Source of the DNA: Armatimonas rosea
GTDB lineage: Bacteria > Armatimonadota > Armatimonadia > Armatimonadales > Armatimonadaceae
DNA: 64,000 nt
NCBI RefSeq assembly: GCF_014202505.1
Contig: NZ_JACHGW010000002.1
Location: forward strand, 496,001 to 560,000
Reading direction: 5' to 3'
Part shown: positions 17,293-25,657 of the stretch, one piece after another
Numbering within the stretch: the stretch's first letter is position 1
Layout: every line of letters begins with the position of its first letter
Program-made: the position numbers and the translations under genes
Notes under the pieces: model-generated
What the model was told of the DNA's origin: nothing
Databases searched by the model: none
Seen by the model: only the letters and a program-made list of their open reading frames with translations

Positions 17293-17838
17293 CACGGTGT
17301 CGTGGAGGAACGTGGCGGGGACGTGGTCGGTGAGCCAGACGCCGTTGTCGGAGCAGTAGAAGAGATAGCCGGCGGCGTGCATGGCCTGGGTATCGACCGT
17401 AAAGAGATGCGGCTTGCCGTGTCGCGCCCCGACACGCCGTGCGGTCTCCAGGTCCGGGGAGAGGTGGACATGGTGGCGCTGCATCTTCTGCAAGCCCTCG
17501 TGCCGAATGGTCTCCACACTGCCTGCGCCCGTGCCGTGGTAGAGAGTCGCCGGCGGGGTCTGGGCCACCAGTGCGAGATCGACTTCTACCGAGTGCCCCT
17601 GGTTGGCGCGGATGCGCTCGCCGGTCTCATCGAAGCTAAAGCGCTGCTTGTCGTTCTGCGCCACGACCTCGTCGAGCTGGGCGCGGGAGATGGGGAAGCG
17701 GTTGCGGGTGCACGCGGCCAACAGCTCCGTCACCCCGACCCAGCCGCCGGGCTGGAGGGTGAGGCCCAGGCGCTCGGGCTGGTGCCGGAGGTGCTTGGAG
17801 AGGTACTTGCTAACCTTGACGAGTCGTTCGTCGTTCAT
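17284..17838 (-). CDS. kptA: RNA 2'-phosphotransferase, KptA/Tpt1 family
   Basis: The 184-residue product transfers an internal RNA 2'-phosphate to NAD. It has VSKYLSKHLRHQPERLGL at the front (family Arg and His), PISRAQLDEVVAQNDKQRF, RANQGHSVEV, LYHGTGAGSVETIRHEGL, HHVHLSPD and HGKPHLFTVD, all in the expected order. Length is normal. In bacteria its physiological substrate is unclear, and no splicing ligase is nearby. The final residues and stop are encoded inside repeat copy 2, so the 3' end may have been altered by its arrival. Confidence 0.94.
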   Translation of the reverse strand: MNDERLVKVSKYLSKHLRHQPERLGLTLQPGGWVGVTELLAACTRNRFPISRAQLDEVVAQNDKQRFSFDETGERIRANQGHSVEVDLALVAQTPPATLYHGTGAGSVETIRHEGLQKMQRHHVHLSPDLETARRVGARHGKPHLFTVDTQAMHAAGYLFYCSDNGVWLTDHVPATFLHDTVAS

Positions 17839-17997
17839 GTATTTTTCCTTTTCCGTGGCTCGCGTTTAAGGCAGCGCACCGCCTTACCACGGGTATTGTT
17901 CTTTTTTGTTCGTGTCAATTTATCACAAATCTGAAATTGCCGCTCGAATTTAGGGAAAAATCTCGCGAGGTGCCACCAAGCGTGGCATAATCAAGAC

Positions 17998-18969
17998 ATG
18001 ACCAAACTCAAGGCAGGAGTGATTGGGGCGGGCGGGATGGGCTCGACCCACGCGCGGGGCTGGGCAAAGGCCGAGGGCTTTACGCTCGCAGGGATCGCGG
18101 ATGTGGATTTGTCCAAGGCGGAGGCGCTCGCGGGTAAGTTTGGAGCCACTGCATTTAGCTCGGTGGAGGCGCTACTGGCGTCGGGCGTGGACGCGGTGAG
18201 TGTCTGCTTGCCCAGTGCGCTCCATAAAAGTGTCACAGAGCAGGCGCTGGCGGCGGGGTGCCATGTGCTCTGTGAGAAGCCGATGGCGCTGAGCGCAGAG
18301 GACTGCGACTCCATGATCGCGGCAGCAAAAGCGGCGGGCAAGCTGCTCTCGGTGGCGCAGGTGGTGCGCTTCTTCTCCGAGTTCGCTAGTGCGCATCGCT
18401 TGGTGCAGAGCGGCGCGGTGGGCAACCCCGCCGTGGTGCGCACCCGGCGCGGCGGGGGCTTTCCCGGCTGGTCGAGCTGGTTTGGCGACGAGGCACAGTC
18501 GGGGGGGATTCTCTTTGACCTCGCCGTCCACGATATCGACTGGCTCCTCTGGACCTTTGGACCGGTGGTGCGGGTCTACGCCAAGGGCCTCACCGAGCGC
18601 GGGTTTGAGCGGCTCGACCACGCGCTGCTCACGCTACGGCACGCCAGCGGTGCGATCAGCCACACCGAGGTAACCTGGGCCGATCCCAAGGGCGGCGGGG
18701 CGACCTTTGAGATCGCGGGCGATGCGGGGCTCCTCTCCCACGACTCGCGCAAGGAGGTCTCGCTGAGCTTTCGGACCGAGACCCGCACCGGCACCGGCCG
18801 CCCGCTGATCCCCGAGGACGACCCCTACGACCAGCAGATTGCCGCCTTTGCCAAGGCCATCACGGAGGGCGGTCCGCTTGCCGTGACCGCAGACGAAGGA
18901 CGGGCAGCGGTCGCGGTCGCCGCCGCCGCCCGAGAGTCGTTGAAGACAGGCCGCGCGATCGCACTCTAA
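17998..18969 (+). CDS. Gfo/Idh/MocA family oxidoreductase
   Basis: The 323-residue product has an N-terminal Rossmann domain with GVIGAGGMGSTHARGW binding NAD(P), the CEKPMAL motif near residue 97 holding the catalytic Lys, and a C-terminal alpha/beta domain with LFDLAVHDIDWLLWTFGP carrying the typical H-D substrate-site pair. The family oxidises or reduces sugars and inositols. Together with the second homologue at 20622 and nearby glycosidases it suggests sugar catabolism. SD AAGGAG before the next gene implies continuing transcription into 18976. Confidence 0.92.
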   Translation: MTKLKAGVIGAGGMGSTHARGWAKAEGFTLAGIADVDLSKAEALAGKFGATAFSSVEALLASGVDAVSVCLPSALHKSVTEQALAAGCHVLCEKPMALSAEDCDSMIAAAKAAGKLLSVAQVVRFFSEFASAHRLVQSGAVGNPAVVRTRRGGGFPGWSSWFGDEAQSGGILFDLAVHDIDWLLWTFGPVVRVYAKGLTERGFERLDHALLTLRHASGAISHTEVTWADPKGGGATFEIAGDAGLLSHDSRKEVSLSFRTETRTGTGRPLIPEDDPYDQQIAAFAKAITEGGPLAVTADEGRAAVAVAAAARESLKTGRAIAL

Positions 18970-18975
18970 GGAGCT

Positions 18976-19428
18976 ATGACTATGTTCTCGTTCTCCCCTA
19001 ACCCCTACACCCGCCGCCGCCAGCAGCTTGCCACGGGGCTCGCCGCGGTCTCGGGAGTCACGCTGGCGCTCGTGCTCGGCAGCACCCTCCGGCTACGTCC
19101 TCGGGCGGTGTCCCCGCGCCCCAACCTCCTCTCCACCGCGAGCTTTGGGCAGGTGGCTCTCTCCCCGGACGGGACCCGCGAGGTGGCGTTTAAGGGAGGA
19201 CAGGTTGTCTTGCGGGATCGGAACACCGGTAAGCCGCTGGCGCTCTACCGCGACAGCAGTATCCAAGGCGTGCGCTTCACGCCCGGCGGGAGTGAGGTGC
19301 TGGTGCATGTCCTGAGAATGCGCCGTGTTCCCGGCCAAGCGCTGGCGCAGCTCTCAGACCACGTCATGGTGCTCGACCCTATCACCGGACAGAAAAAAGG
19401 CGAGGGGCCGTACACCCTGACCCGCTAA
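18976..19428 (+). CDS. Anchored propeller-like protein, short paralogue
   Basis: A 150-residue protein starting MTMFSFSPNPYTRRRQQLAT with one hydrophobic segment (about 18-37), then GQVALSPDGTREVAFKGGQV and IQGVRFTPGGSEVLVHV, which look like one or two WD40/PD40-type blades. The downstream gene begins almost identically (MTMFS, RRRQL, anchor), so they are duplicates; this one is far too short to close a propeller alone. It starts 6 bp after the oxidoreductase stop with AAGGAG in place. Export and anchoring on the outer face of the inner membrane are inferred. Confidence 0.65.
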   Translation: MTMFSFSPNPYTRRRQQLATGLAAVSGVTLALVLGSTLRLRPRAVSPRPNLLSTASFGQVALSPDGTREVAFKGGQVVLRDRNTGKPLALYRDSSIQGVRFTPGGSEVLVHVLRMRRVPGQALAQLSDHVMVLDPITGQKKGEGPYTLTR

Positions 19429-19446
19429 GCAGGGCCCCAAGGAACC

Positions 19447-20613
19447 ATGACGATGTTTTCCCACAACTCCTCAACACGACGCCGTCAACTTATTGCCTTA
19501 GGTTTCCTGGCGAGTACTGCCCTCCTGACCGGGACTCTGCTGGTGGCCTACTCGCTTCGTCTTCCTTCCGTAAAGCGCACCAAGAACCCACGGTCGATAC
19601 AGGCTCTCGGTGCGGCTCGCTCCCAGGGCAAGCTCCGGCGTGTGGGATCGGTTGCGCTCCCCGGCCGCCCGACGGCTCTTGCGATGCTCCCCGATAACCG
19701 AGTTGTCGTGGGGCTGACCCGGGACGACGGTGAGGCCTTTCTTGAGATTCGGGATGCGACAGCCAAGGCCGTCGAGCACCGCTTCTCAGTCAAGGCCCCG
19801 GTCTATCTCCTGCGGGTGGCACCCAGTGGCAAGGAGCTTGTCTACGCGACCGATCTGCCGGAGGGCAAGCTGTATCGGCTCGACCTGACCCAGATGCAGA
19901 CCAGCCTGCTCGCGGTTGCAGATCATCCCAGTAACCCGTGGTGCCGTGCTGCCTACTCACCCGATAGCCAGCTCTTGGCCTTCGTGACAGGGGGAAGAAC
20001 TGCCACTCTGATCGATACCAAGACCGGGGCGCAGCGCGCTCAGATTCCTCTTGTGGGCACAGGGACATATGATGATCGGATCGACTCGCTGAGCTTCTCG
20101 CCGCAGGGAGACCAGCTGGCGCTGGGCGGGGTGGTGCAGCACCAGAGTGTCCTCCAGCTCTGGGACGTCAATACACAGCAACCGAGTGTGTTTTGGGTTC
20201 CTGGCACCGGCTCACTTACCTACTCGCCCGATGGCCAGTTCGTCGCAGGCCTCGATCGCGACGGCCGCTACTACGTTCGTCGCGTCACCGATGGCCGGGC
20301 AGTTCGCCAGGGCGGCGACCTTCCTGCGATCTTTAGAGACACTCCTACGAGCTGGGGCGATGAAGCGATCCACTACCCTGGACGGGGTGGGACGCTACGC
20401 TTTCTTCCGGGGACAAACTATCTTATCTTTGCGGGCGACACCGAGGCGGGAGTGGTGGATTTGACAGGGCAAGCACAGTGGCTCTTCCTCCCGGTCTCGT
20501 TTCCCAGCCACCTCCAGCGCTACTATGGCGATGCCCACGCGGCGTGCTCGGAGGATGGCAAGCGCTTGCTGCTACATGACTTTCACTCTGTGTATTTCTT
20601 TGAGCGGGACTAA
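19447..20613 (+). CDS. Membrane-anchored beta-propeller protein (WD40/PD40-like)
   Basis: The 388-residue product has a basic N-terminus (SSTRRRQLI), one hydrophobic anchor (about 17-37) and then repeated blade-like segments: VYLLRVAPSGKELVYATD, CRAAYSPDSQLLAFVTGG, DSLSFSPQGDQLALGG, SLTYSPDGQFVAGLDRDG. The SPDG/SPQG turns are typical of WD40-like repeats. Role unknown; such proteins usually scaffold or bind peptides. It lies 18 bp after its short paralogue and 8 bp before the second oxidoreductase, forming a four-gene run. Confidence 0.75.
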   Translation: MTMFSHNSSTRRRQLIALGFLASTALLTGTLLVAYSLRLPSVKRTKNPRSIQALGAARSQGKLRRVGSVALPGRPTALAMLPDNRVVVGLTRDDGEAFLEIRDATAKAVEHRFSVKAPVYLLRVAPSGKELVYATDLPEGKLYRLDLTQMQTSLLAVADHPSNPWCRAAYSPDSQLLAFVTGGRTATLIDTKTGAQRAQIPLVGTGTYDDRIDSLSFSPQGDQLALGGVVQHQSVLQLWDVNTQQPSVFWVPGTGSLTYSPDGQFVAGLDRDGRYYVRRVTDGRAVRQGGDLPAIFRDTPTSWGDEAIHYPGRGGTLRFLPGTNYLIFAGDTEAGVVDLTGQAQWLFLPVSFPSHLQRYYGDAHAACSEDGKRLLLHDFHSVYFFERD

Positions 20614-20621
20614 GAACAACT

Positions 20622-21614
20622 ATGCTGAAAATTGGAATTCTCTCGACGGCGCACATGCACGCTGGGGCCTATGTCGCGGGCCTGCGTGGCTCGTCGGAGG
20701 CGCAGATCGTGGGGCTCTGGGACGACGACACGGCGCGTAAGGACCAGCGGGCGGCGGGCTTTGGGATCGCGGCCTACGAGACCCTGGAGGGCTTGCTGGA
20801 CGCGTCGGACGCTGTGGTGATCTGCTCGGAGAACGTCAAGCACCGTGCCCTCACCGAGGCGGCGGCGGCAGCGGGCAAGCACGTGATCTCCGAGAAGCCC
20901 CTCGCGCCCGATGCCGACGATGCCAAAGCTATGGTGGATGCCTGCGCCAAGGCGGGCGTGCACCTCTATACCGCGTTTCCCTGCCGCTTCTCCCCAGCGT
21001 TCTGGCAGCTCAAGAGCGCGGTCGAGAACGGCGACCTGGGCGAGGTGCTGGCGGCGCGCTGCACCAACCAGGGAATGTGCCCCGGCGGCTGGTTTATCGA
21101 CACCAAGCTCTCCGGCGGCGGCGCGGTGATGGACCACACGGTTCATGTGACCGACCTGCTCCGCGCCCTGCTCAACGACGAAGCCCGCGAGGTCTACTGC
21201 GAGGCCAGCAACGCCTTCGCGCACTCGGACTACGACGACGCGGGGATCTCGACGATCACCTTTGAGAGCGGCATCTACGCCAGCCTTGATGCATCGTGGT
21301 CCCGCCCGAAGTCCTTCCCTACCTGGGGCAATGTGACGATGAGCGTGGTCGGCACCAAGGGCGTGATCGAGATGGACATGTTCGCGCAAGAGTCTGTTCT
21401 CTACTCGGACAAGACCAATAAGGTCAGCTACCAGAACTGGGGCAGCAATATCGATGCCGGGATGGTGACCGCCTTTGTCCGCGCCTGCCAGGGCGACGAG
21501 GCATCGCACAAAATGCTCGCGTCGGGAATCGACGGCCTCCGTGCCGTAGAAGTGGTCGAGGCGGCCTACAAGAGTGTCACCACCCACCAGCCTGCGCTGG
21601 TGGTACGGCGCTAA
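20622..21614 (+). CDS. Gfo/Idh/MocA family oxidoreductase
   Basis: The 330-residue product has MLKIGILSTAHMHAGAYVAG in place of the usual GxGxxG glycine-rich loop, so the dinucleotide loop is atypical (STAHMH). The catalytic ISEKPLAPDADDAKAMVDAC is present, as is SGGGAVMDHTVHVTDLLRAL with the H-x3-D substrate pair. It differs clearly from the homologue at 17998, so they are not recent duplicates. The family handles sugar or polyol substrates; exact substrate unknown. It is last in the run and is followed by a perfect 9-bp inverted repeat. Confidence 0.88.
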   Translation: MLKIGILSTAHMHAGAYVAGLRGSSEAQIVGLWDDDTARKDQRAAGFGIAAYETLEGLLDASDAVVICSENVKHRALTEAAAAAGKHVISEKPLAPDADDAKAMVDACAKAGVHLYTAFPCRFSPAFWQLKSAVENGDLGEVLAARCTNQGMCPGGWFIDTKLSGGGAVMDHTVHVTDLLRALLNDEAREVYCEASNAFAHSDYDDAGISTITFESGIYASLDASWSRPKSFPTWGNVTMSVVGTKGVIEMDMFAQESVLYSDKTNKVSYQNWGSNIDAGMVTAFVRACQGDEASHKMLASGIDGLRAVEVVEAAYKSVTTHQPALVVRR

Positions 21615-21626
21615 CCTGTGGGGCAA

Positions 21627-21654
21627 TGTGCCGGGCATTGAAATACCCGGCACA
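21627..21654. repeat. Perfect inverted repeat after the oxidoreductase run
   Basis: TGTGCCGGG (21627-21635) and CCCGGCACA (21646-21654) pair perfectly around a 10-nt loop, 12 bp after the stop. There is no T-run, so it is not a classic terminator, but it may stabilise or end the message. Confidence 0.7.
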
Positions 21655-21741
21655 GAGTTGGGAGCGTCCCGAGGACGCGCAGAGCTCCTGATATCCTGCG
21701 CTCTCGGGGCGTGGGCTTCGCGGAAGGCGTGATGCACCAAA

Positions 21742-21822
21742 CCTCCCCCTTCGCGGAGCCGGAGGGGGAAAGCCGTCTAAGCGGCAGGGGGAGGCAGAGT
21801 GGCCGGGGGTAGGCAAAAAGCC
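21742..21822 (-). repeat. GC-rich palindromic element, E type, intergenic copy
   Basis: CCCCCTTCGCGGAGCCGGAGG forms a hairpin and GCCG-TCTAAG-CGGC another; the end reads GGGGGTAGGCAAAAA. Its complement aligns closely with 38134-38186, which lies inside a coding sequence. It abuts the 3' end of the glycosidase gene at 21824. Confidence 0.8.
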
Positions 21823-21823
21823 G

Positions 21824-23884
21824 CTAAACGCTCCGCACAACACTGAGCGAGAACGGGGGTAGCTCTATGGCTTGGCCTGTGACCATGCGCTTTGTCGGAG
21901 GGAGGCTGCGGCGGGGGCGGCTCTTCTCCCCGGCGTCTTTCCAGGCGTACTCCGCGTCGCTGTAGCGCCAGGTGTCTTGCCAGTGGGGGCCGTCGGGGAG
22001 CGGGAGGCGGTAGGTGCGCCTCCGGTCCCGGTTGAGCAGGAGCAGCGCCCAGCGGCTGTCGGGGCGCTTGACGGCATAGACTCCCACATCGGGGTGGGAT
22101 GCCGTGGCCTCGTAGAGCTGGTGGGGCTGCTCGCCGGGCTGTGCCCAGACCTGCGTGAGCAAGTAGGCGCTCCAGTAGGCGGGGAGCCGTGCTACGATTT
22201 TCCCTTCGTCGTCGGCGAGAAACGGGGTGAGGTTGCCCCAGCTCGCGCCCTTCATGTCTTTCTCTTTGAGCAGTGTCGCGGGCTCGTAGCCGTAGAGATA
22301 GGCCGTCGTCCCGCCGCGTAGCAGAAATCGTGCGACAATCTCGGCATTGAGGAGTGCACTCGGCAGATCGACTTCGGCGCGGGCGGCAAAGGGCGACCAG
22401 CCGTACTCGGAGATCATCCAGGGAATCTTGCGGCTCAGCCCCTCGCTCTGGAGCTTGGCGAGGGCATCGTCGAGGAGCTTGGGGTGCTGCTTGAGCTGCT
22501 TGGCGGGGTCGAGGTCCAGCGCGTCGAAGGGGTACCACTCAAACGTAAAGAAGCCAAAGAGCTCCTCGGCACCGTGGCCCTTGAGGTAGCGCAGGAAGCG
22601 GCGGTACCAGGCGCGGTCGCCGTGGGAGTCGGGCCAGTGGATCCAGCCCTCGACCGCGGTCTGGAAGCTTGGGCCACCCAGGGTGAGCTGCGGGTCGGCG
22701 GCGTGGAGGGCACGTGCCCACTGGAGATAGAGCGCCCCGTAGTCCTCCGGCGTGATGTACTGACCGTCGGGCTCTTCCCCCAACTCCAAGTGTGTCACAG
22801 GCAGCTTGTTCTCACGAAGATAGCGCAGCAGGGCCAGCGCGTTCTCGGGGGTGTCGTAGACCACGCTGACGGGCGTGAGCATCGGGAGCCCCGATGTCAG
22901 CCCGCTGGCGACCACGGTGTCGAGACCGGGCTGCTCGGTGTCTTTATCGCGGTCAACGGCGCGGTGCCAGGGATCGGTGGACGAGGCCCAAGTCGGGGTT
23001 TGCTTGTCGTGGTGGGGTGCATGGCGCACCAGCTCGCGGCCCTTGTGATCTTGCACATCGAGAGAGTGGAGCGCGTAGCCACAGGCATCGCGCGGATCGG
23101 CGGGGGGCGTCGTGGGCTCGCTGCGCTCTAAAAGCCAGAGCCGTAGGAAGCGCACCTTCTGGGGAATCGAGCCAAGGGCGATGGTCTGCACGCCGCCTGT
23201 GCCGTTTTCAATGATCCCCTTGGGGAAGACTTGCCAGGTGGTTGCTTCCTCGAAGGTCTGCTCAAAGGTCTCCGCCCCGAGTGCGTACTCCACCCGGAAG
23301 TGTGTGGCGTAGGGGGTGGCCCAGTGCAGGCGCAGGCTCCGTACCGCGACAAAGCGCCCCAGATCGACCACGACCCACTGCGGGTGCGCGGCGTTGGGCT
23401 CGTGGGTGTAGACCCGGTCCAGGTAGGGATTGCTCTTCCAGAACGAGCGCGGGTCGCCGTCGGTCAGGCGCGAGTAGCCATCGTCGTTGGCTTGGTCGAT
23501 CGTGTTGCCGCGCCGTGGCAGGCGGTAGCCCCAGCTCTTGGCAATTCCGCCGGAGGGGGCGCTCACGCTCGAGGAAGAGGTCCAGTACCCGGAGCGGGTC
23601 TGTGGCTCGCTCCAGGTGCCCTCGGGGTTCCAGTGCCAGGCCTGGATCGCCAGCTCGGTGCGGAGGCGGTAGCTCAGGCGCGGCAGGCCCATCGCGCGCA
23701 TCTGACGCACCACCTCAGGCCGGTAGACACGGTCGGTGATGCCTTGGTCGGCACCATCTACCCCCGCACCAAAGGCCACGTTTGGGCGAAAAATCGCGGT
23801 GGGTTTTCGGGTCGAGAGAGCAATGGTGACGGTCGCTGTCGGGGGGGTGAGTCGTGGCACGGGAGAGAGTATACCCGCTGTCAA
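21824..23884 (-). CDS. TIM-barrel glycoside hydrolase with discoidin-like domain
   Basis: A 686-residue protein. Residues of about 140-290 look like an F5/8-type C (discoidin) carbohydrate-binding domain (PQWVVVDLGRFVAVRSLRLH, then THFRVEY). The following barrel has HLELGEEPDGQYI with a likely acid/base Glu and IPWMISEYGWSPFA with a likely nucleophile Glu, the arrangement of clan GH-A. The exact family is not clear to me; GH39-like or an unassigned group. The N-terminus (MTAGILSPVPRLTPP) is not a convincing signal peptide, and a different start is possible. It is divergent from the pterin dehydratase gene. Confidence 0.75.
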   Translation of the reverse strand: MTAGILSPVPRLTPPTATVTIALSTRKPTAIFRPNVAFGAGVDGADQGITDRVYRPEVVRQMRAMGLPRLSYRLRTELAIQAWHWNPEGTWSEPQTRSGYWTSSSSVSAPSGGIAKSWGYRLPRRGNTIDQANDDGYSRLTDGDPRSFWKSNPYLDRVYTHEPNAAHPQWVVVDLGRFVAVRSLRLHWATPYATHFRVEYALGAETFEQTFEEATTWQVFPKGIIENGTGGVQTIALGSIPQKVRFLRLWLLERSEPTTPPADPRDACGYALHSLDVQDHKGRELVRHAPHHDKQTPTWASSTDPWHRAVDRDKDTEQPGLDTVVASGLTSGLPMLTPVSVVYDTPENALALLRYLRENKLPVTHLELGEEPDGQYITPEDYGALYLQWARALHAADPQLTLGGPSFQTAVEGWIHWPDSHGDRAWYRRFLRYLKGHGAEELFGFFTFEWYPFDALDLDPAKQLKQHPKLLDDALAKLQSEGLSRKIPWMISEYGWSPFAARAEVDLPSALLNAEIVARFLLRGGTTAYLYGYEPATLLKEKDMKGASWGNLTPFLADDEGKIVARLPAYWSAYLLTQVWAQPGEQPHQLYEATASHPDVGVYAVKRPDSRWALLLLNRDRRRTYRLPLPDGPHWQDTWRYSDAEYAWKDAGEKSRPRRSLPPTKRMVTGQAIELPPFSLSVVRSV

Positions 23885-23909
23885 AGTGCCCGATGCCCAA
23901 CGCTCAACG

Positions 23910-23964
23910 CCCGGACACTCGTTGTCCGGGTGCTTGCGTCCCTACATCAACTGCGTCCCTACGG
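23910..23964. repeat. Hairpin and short direct repeats in a divergent promoter region
   Basis: CCCGGACA (23910-23917) pairs with TGTCCGGG (23923-23930) perfectly. GCGTCCCTAC then occurs twice within 30 bp. The block separates the glycosidase (minus) from the pterin dehydratase (plus). Confidence 0.7.
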
Positions 23965-23985
23965 TAACCCGGGTACACTGTGAGC

Positions 23986-24273
23986 ATGCGCACCCCAAAA
24001 CTAACCGATGCCGCGGTGCAAGCGGCGCTGGCGCTCCGTGCGGGCTGGAGCCTAGAGAACGGTAGGATCTCCCGCACCTTCACGTTCCCGGACTTTGTTG
24101 CCGCGATGCGCTTTGTCAACGCCGTGGCCGACGCCGCGGAGGCGGCGGACCACCACCCAGATATCGACATTCGCTACAACAAAGTGACTCTTGCGCTCAC
24201 GACCCACGACTCGGGGGGGCTGACGGAGAAGGACTTCGCGCTGGCCGCACAGGCCGATACAATAGCCGCGTGA
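23986..24273 (+). CDS. phhB: Pterin-4a-carbinolamine dehydratase
   Basis: I use ATG 23986; a GTG six bases earlier is also possible. The product of about 95 residues has FTFPDFVAAMRFVNAVADAA, then DHHPDIDIRYNKVTLALTTH and GGLTEKDFALAAQAD, the complete PCD signature with the catalytic His pair. The enzyme dehydrates 4a-hydroxytetrahydrobiopterin and supports aromatic amino-acid hydroxylases, none of which is seen nearby. Its stop overlaps the GTG start of the E2-like gene by 4 bp. Confidence 0.93.
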   Translation: MRTPKLTDAAVQAALALRAGWSLENGRISRTFTFPDFVAAMRFVNAVADAAEAADHHPDIDIRYNKVTLALTTHDSGGLTEKDFALAAQADTIAA

Positions 24274-25118
24274 AGTTTACGGTCCTAGCGGAGCACGAGG
24301 GAGTCGCCACGGTCGCGGGGTGGGAGCGCAGTATCGGGCAGTTTGTCGCGCAGGGCGAGCCGTTGCTACGCCTGCGAAAGACCGACGGCACGGAGCTCTC
24401 CCTCGTCTCCCCGGTCTACGGCGTGCTCTTCAAGAAAGCGGTTCTGGAGGCCGAGGCGGTCGAGGCGGGCGAGCCACTTGCGGTGCTAGCCGGTGTCACC
24501 GAGGTGAAGACAACGAGCGCCCCCGAGCCGGACTATGTTCCGGTCGGCCCCGAGACTAGGCTCCTCCCCACTGAGCGTGAGCAGCAAATCGCCCGGCACC
24601 ATGCCGCCGCCCTTGCGCTTGTGCCGCACCAGTACACCACTCTCGCAGTCCATCTCACCGAGGTGCAGCGCTTGCAGGAAAAGACCGGCGCACCCCGCGT
24701 CGCGTTCTTTCTCGCCGCGGTTGCGGCCGCGCTCAAGGCACATCCCCGCTGCAACGCCGCTTGGCTCGCCCCCGACGATATCCGGCTCCGTCAAGATATT
24801 CATGTCTGCCTGCCCCAGCCCGACGGCACCTTTCCCGTGATAGTGGATGCGGACCGGCAGAGTGTCCTCGCTCTTGCACGTGCCCTCGAAGCTCCTCACA
24901 ACCTACCGCCGACCCAGGCCACCTTCACGCTCACGCTTGGCGAGGCGCTCACCCAGACCCCGATCCTGCACACCCCACAGACGGCGCACCTGTATCTCGG
25001 CTCCACGGGAGTGCTCACCCTCGCCCACGACCCGCGCGTGGTGGACAGCTTCGCCGCCACTGCGTTTCTTAAAGAAGTCCAGCGCAACCTAGAAGAGACC
25101 CGCTTCCTCTTTATTTAA
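24270..25118 (+). CDS. E2-like acyltransferase homologue, apparently non-catalytic
   Basis: The 282-residue product looks like a shortened 2-oxoacid dehydrogenase E2. Residues 1-75 are a lipoyl-type beta domain (SIGQFVAQGEPLLRLRKTDG, VSPVYGVLFKKAVLEAEAVE), but the ETDKA turn that carries lipoyl-Lys reads RKTDGTE. From about 100 a catalytic-domain-like region follows. The active-site DHRxxDG reads HDPRVVDS (about 253-260), losing the His. The peripheral E1/E3-binding domain is missing. GTG start overlaps the phhB stop, so coupled. It may be a structural or regulatory relative rather than an enzyme. Confidence 0.75.
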   Translation: MKFTVLAEHEGVATVAGWERSIGQFVAQGEPLLRLRKTDGTELSLVSPVYGVLFKKAVLEAEAVEAGEPLAVLAGVTEVKTTSAPEPDYVPVGPETRLLPTEREQQIARHHAAALALVPHQYTTLAVHLTEVQRLQEKTGAPRVAFFLAAVAAALKAHPRCNAAWLAPDDIRLRQDIHVCLPQPDGTFPVIVDADRQSVLALARALEAPHNLPPTQATFTLTLGEALTQTPILHTPQTAHLYLGSTGVLTLAHDPRVVDSFAATAFLKEVQRNLEETRFLFI

Positions 25119-25121
25119 CCT

Positions 25122-25184
25122 GTCGCGGAGCGACTTTGCGGCGCTCGCGCCAGCAGCGAAGCGGTGCCCCCTCGTCCATGAGGG
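25122..25184 (+). repeat. Multi-hairpin intergenic repeat, copy 3
   Basis: Hairpin 1 GTCGC-GGA-GCGAC (25122-25134), hairpin 2 GGCGC-TC-GCGCC (25140-25151) and hairpin 3 CCCTC-GTCCAT-GAGGG (25169-25184). It fills the gap between the convergent E2-like and SRPBCC genes. Confidence 0.9.
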
Positions 25185-25190
25185 CTTGGC

Positions 25191-25655
25191 CTAGGCGCCG
25201 GGGCCTTTGATGCGCCCGATACGCTCCAGAATCCGCTTGGTCTCGCCTTGGCGGTAGCGCACCCAGTCGTCCCAGAGCTTGGTCGTGCTGGGGAGGCGCT
25301 CCTTGGCGATCGCGAGGCCCTTGAGCGTGTACTCGAACTGCTCGTTGAGGAGGGTCCCGTTGGGGTAGGTCGAGCACTTGTAGCGGTGGGTCCAGCTCGC
25401 AAACGGCCCCTCGACCTGCTGGATCGCAAAGACACGTGGCTCCTCGCGCTCGCTGACGGTCGCGGTGATATCGCCCCAGGGGCCGCCCCGGAAGAGCACC
25501 AGCGCGCCCACTTGCTCCGCGATCCCCGTCGCCGTCTCTTTCTGGTCATCGGGGCAGACGCGTGCGTGGTTGCTGAGCTCGGTGACAAAGGCAAAGACCG
25601 CCTCGGGGGGGCGCTCGATAAAAAGCTGGTACTGGCGACGGATAGGTGAAGACAC
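25191..25655 (-). CDS. SRPBCC (START-like) protein, third gene of McrBC-like operon
   Basis: I place the start at GTG 25655, two bases after the stop of the McrC-like gene; the longer frame upstream is a shadow. The 154-residue product begins SSPIRRQYQLFIERPPEAVF, the classic first strand and helix of SRPBCC/polyketide-cyclase proteins, with VGALVLFRGGPWGDITATVS and FAIQQVEGPFASWTHRYKC as further strands and a long C-terminal helix. The fold binds hydrophobic ligands. Tight linkage to a restriction-type operon is unusual and its job there is unknown. Confidence 0.78.
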   Translation of the reverse strand: MSSPIRRQYQLFIERPPEAVFAFVTELSNHARVCPDDQKETATGIAEQVGALVLFRGGPWGDITATVSEREEPRVFAIQQVEGPFASWTHRYKCSTYPNGTLLNEQFEYTLKGLAIAKERLPSTTKLWDDWVRYRQGETKRILERIGRIKGPGA

Positions 25656-25657
25656 GG

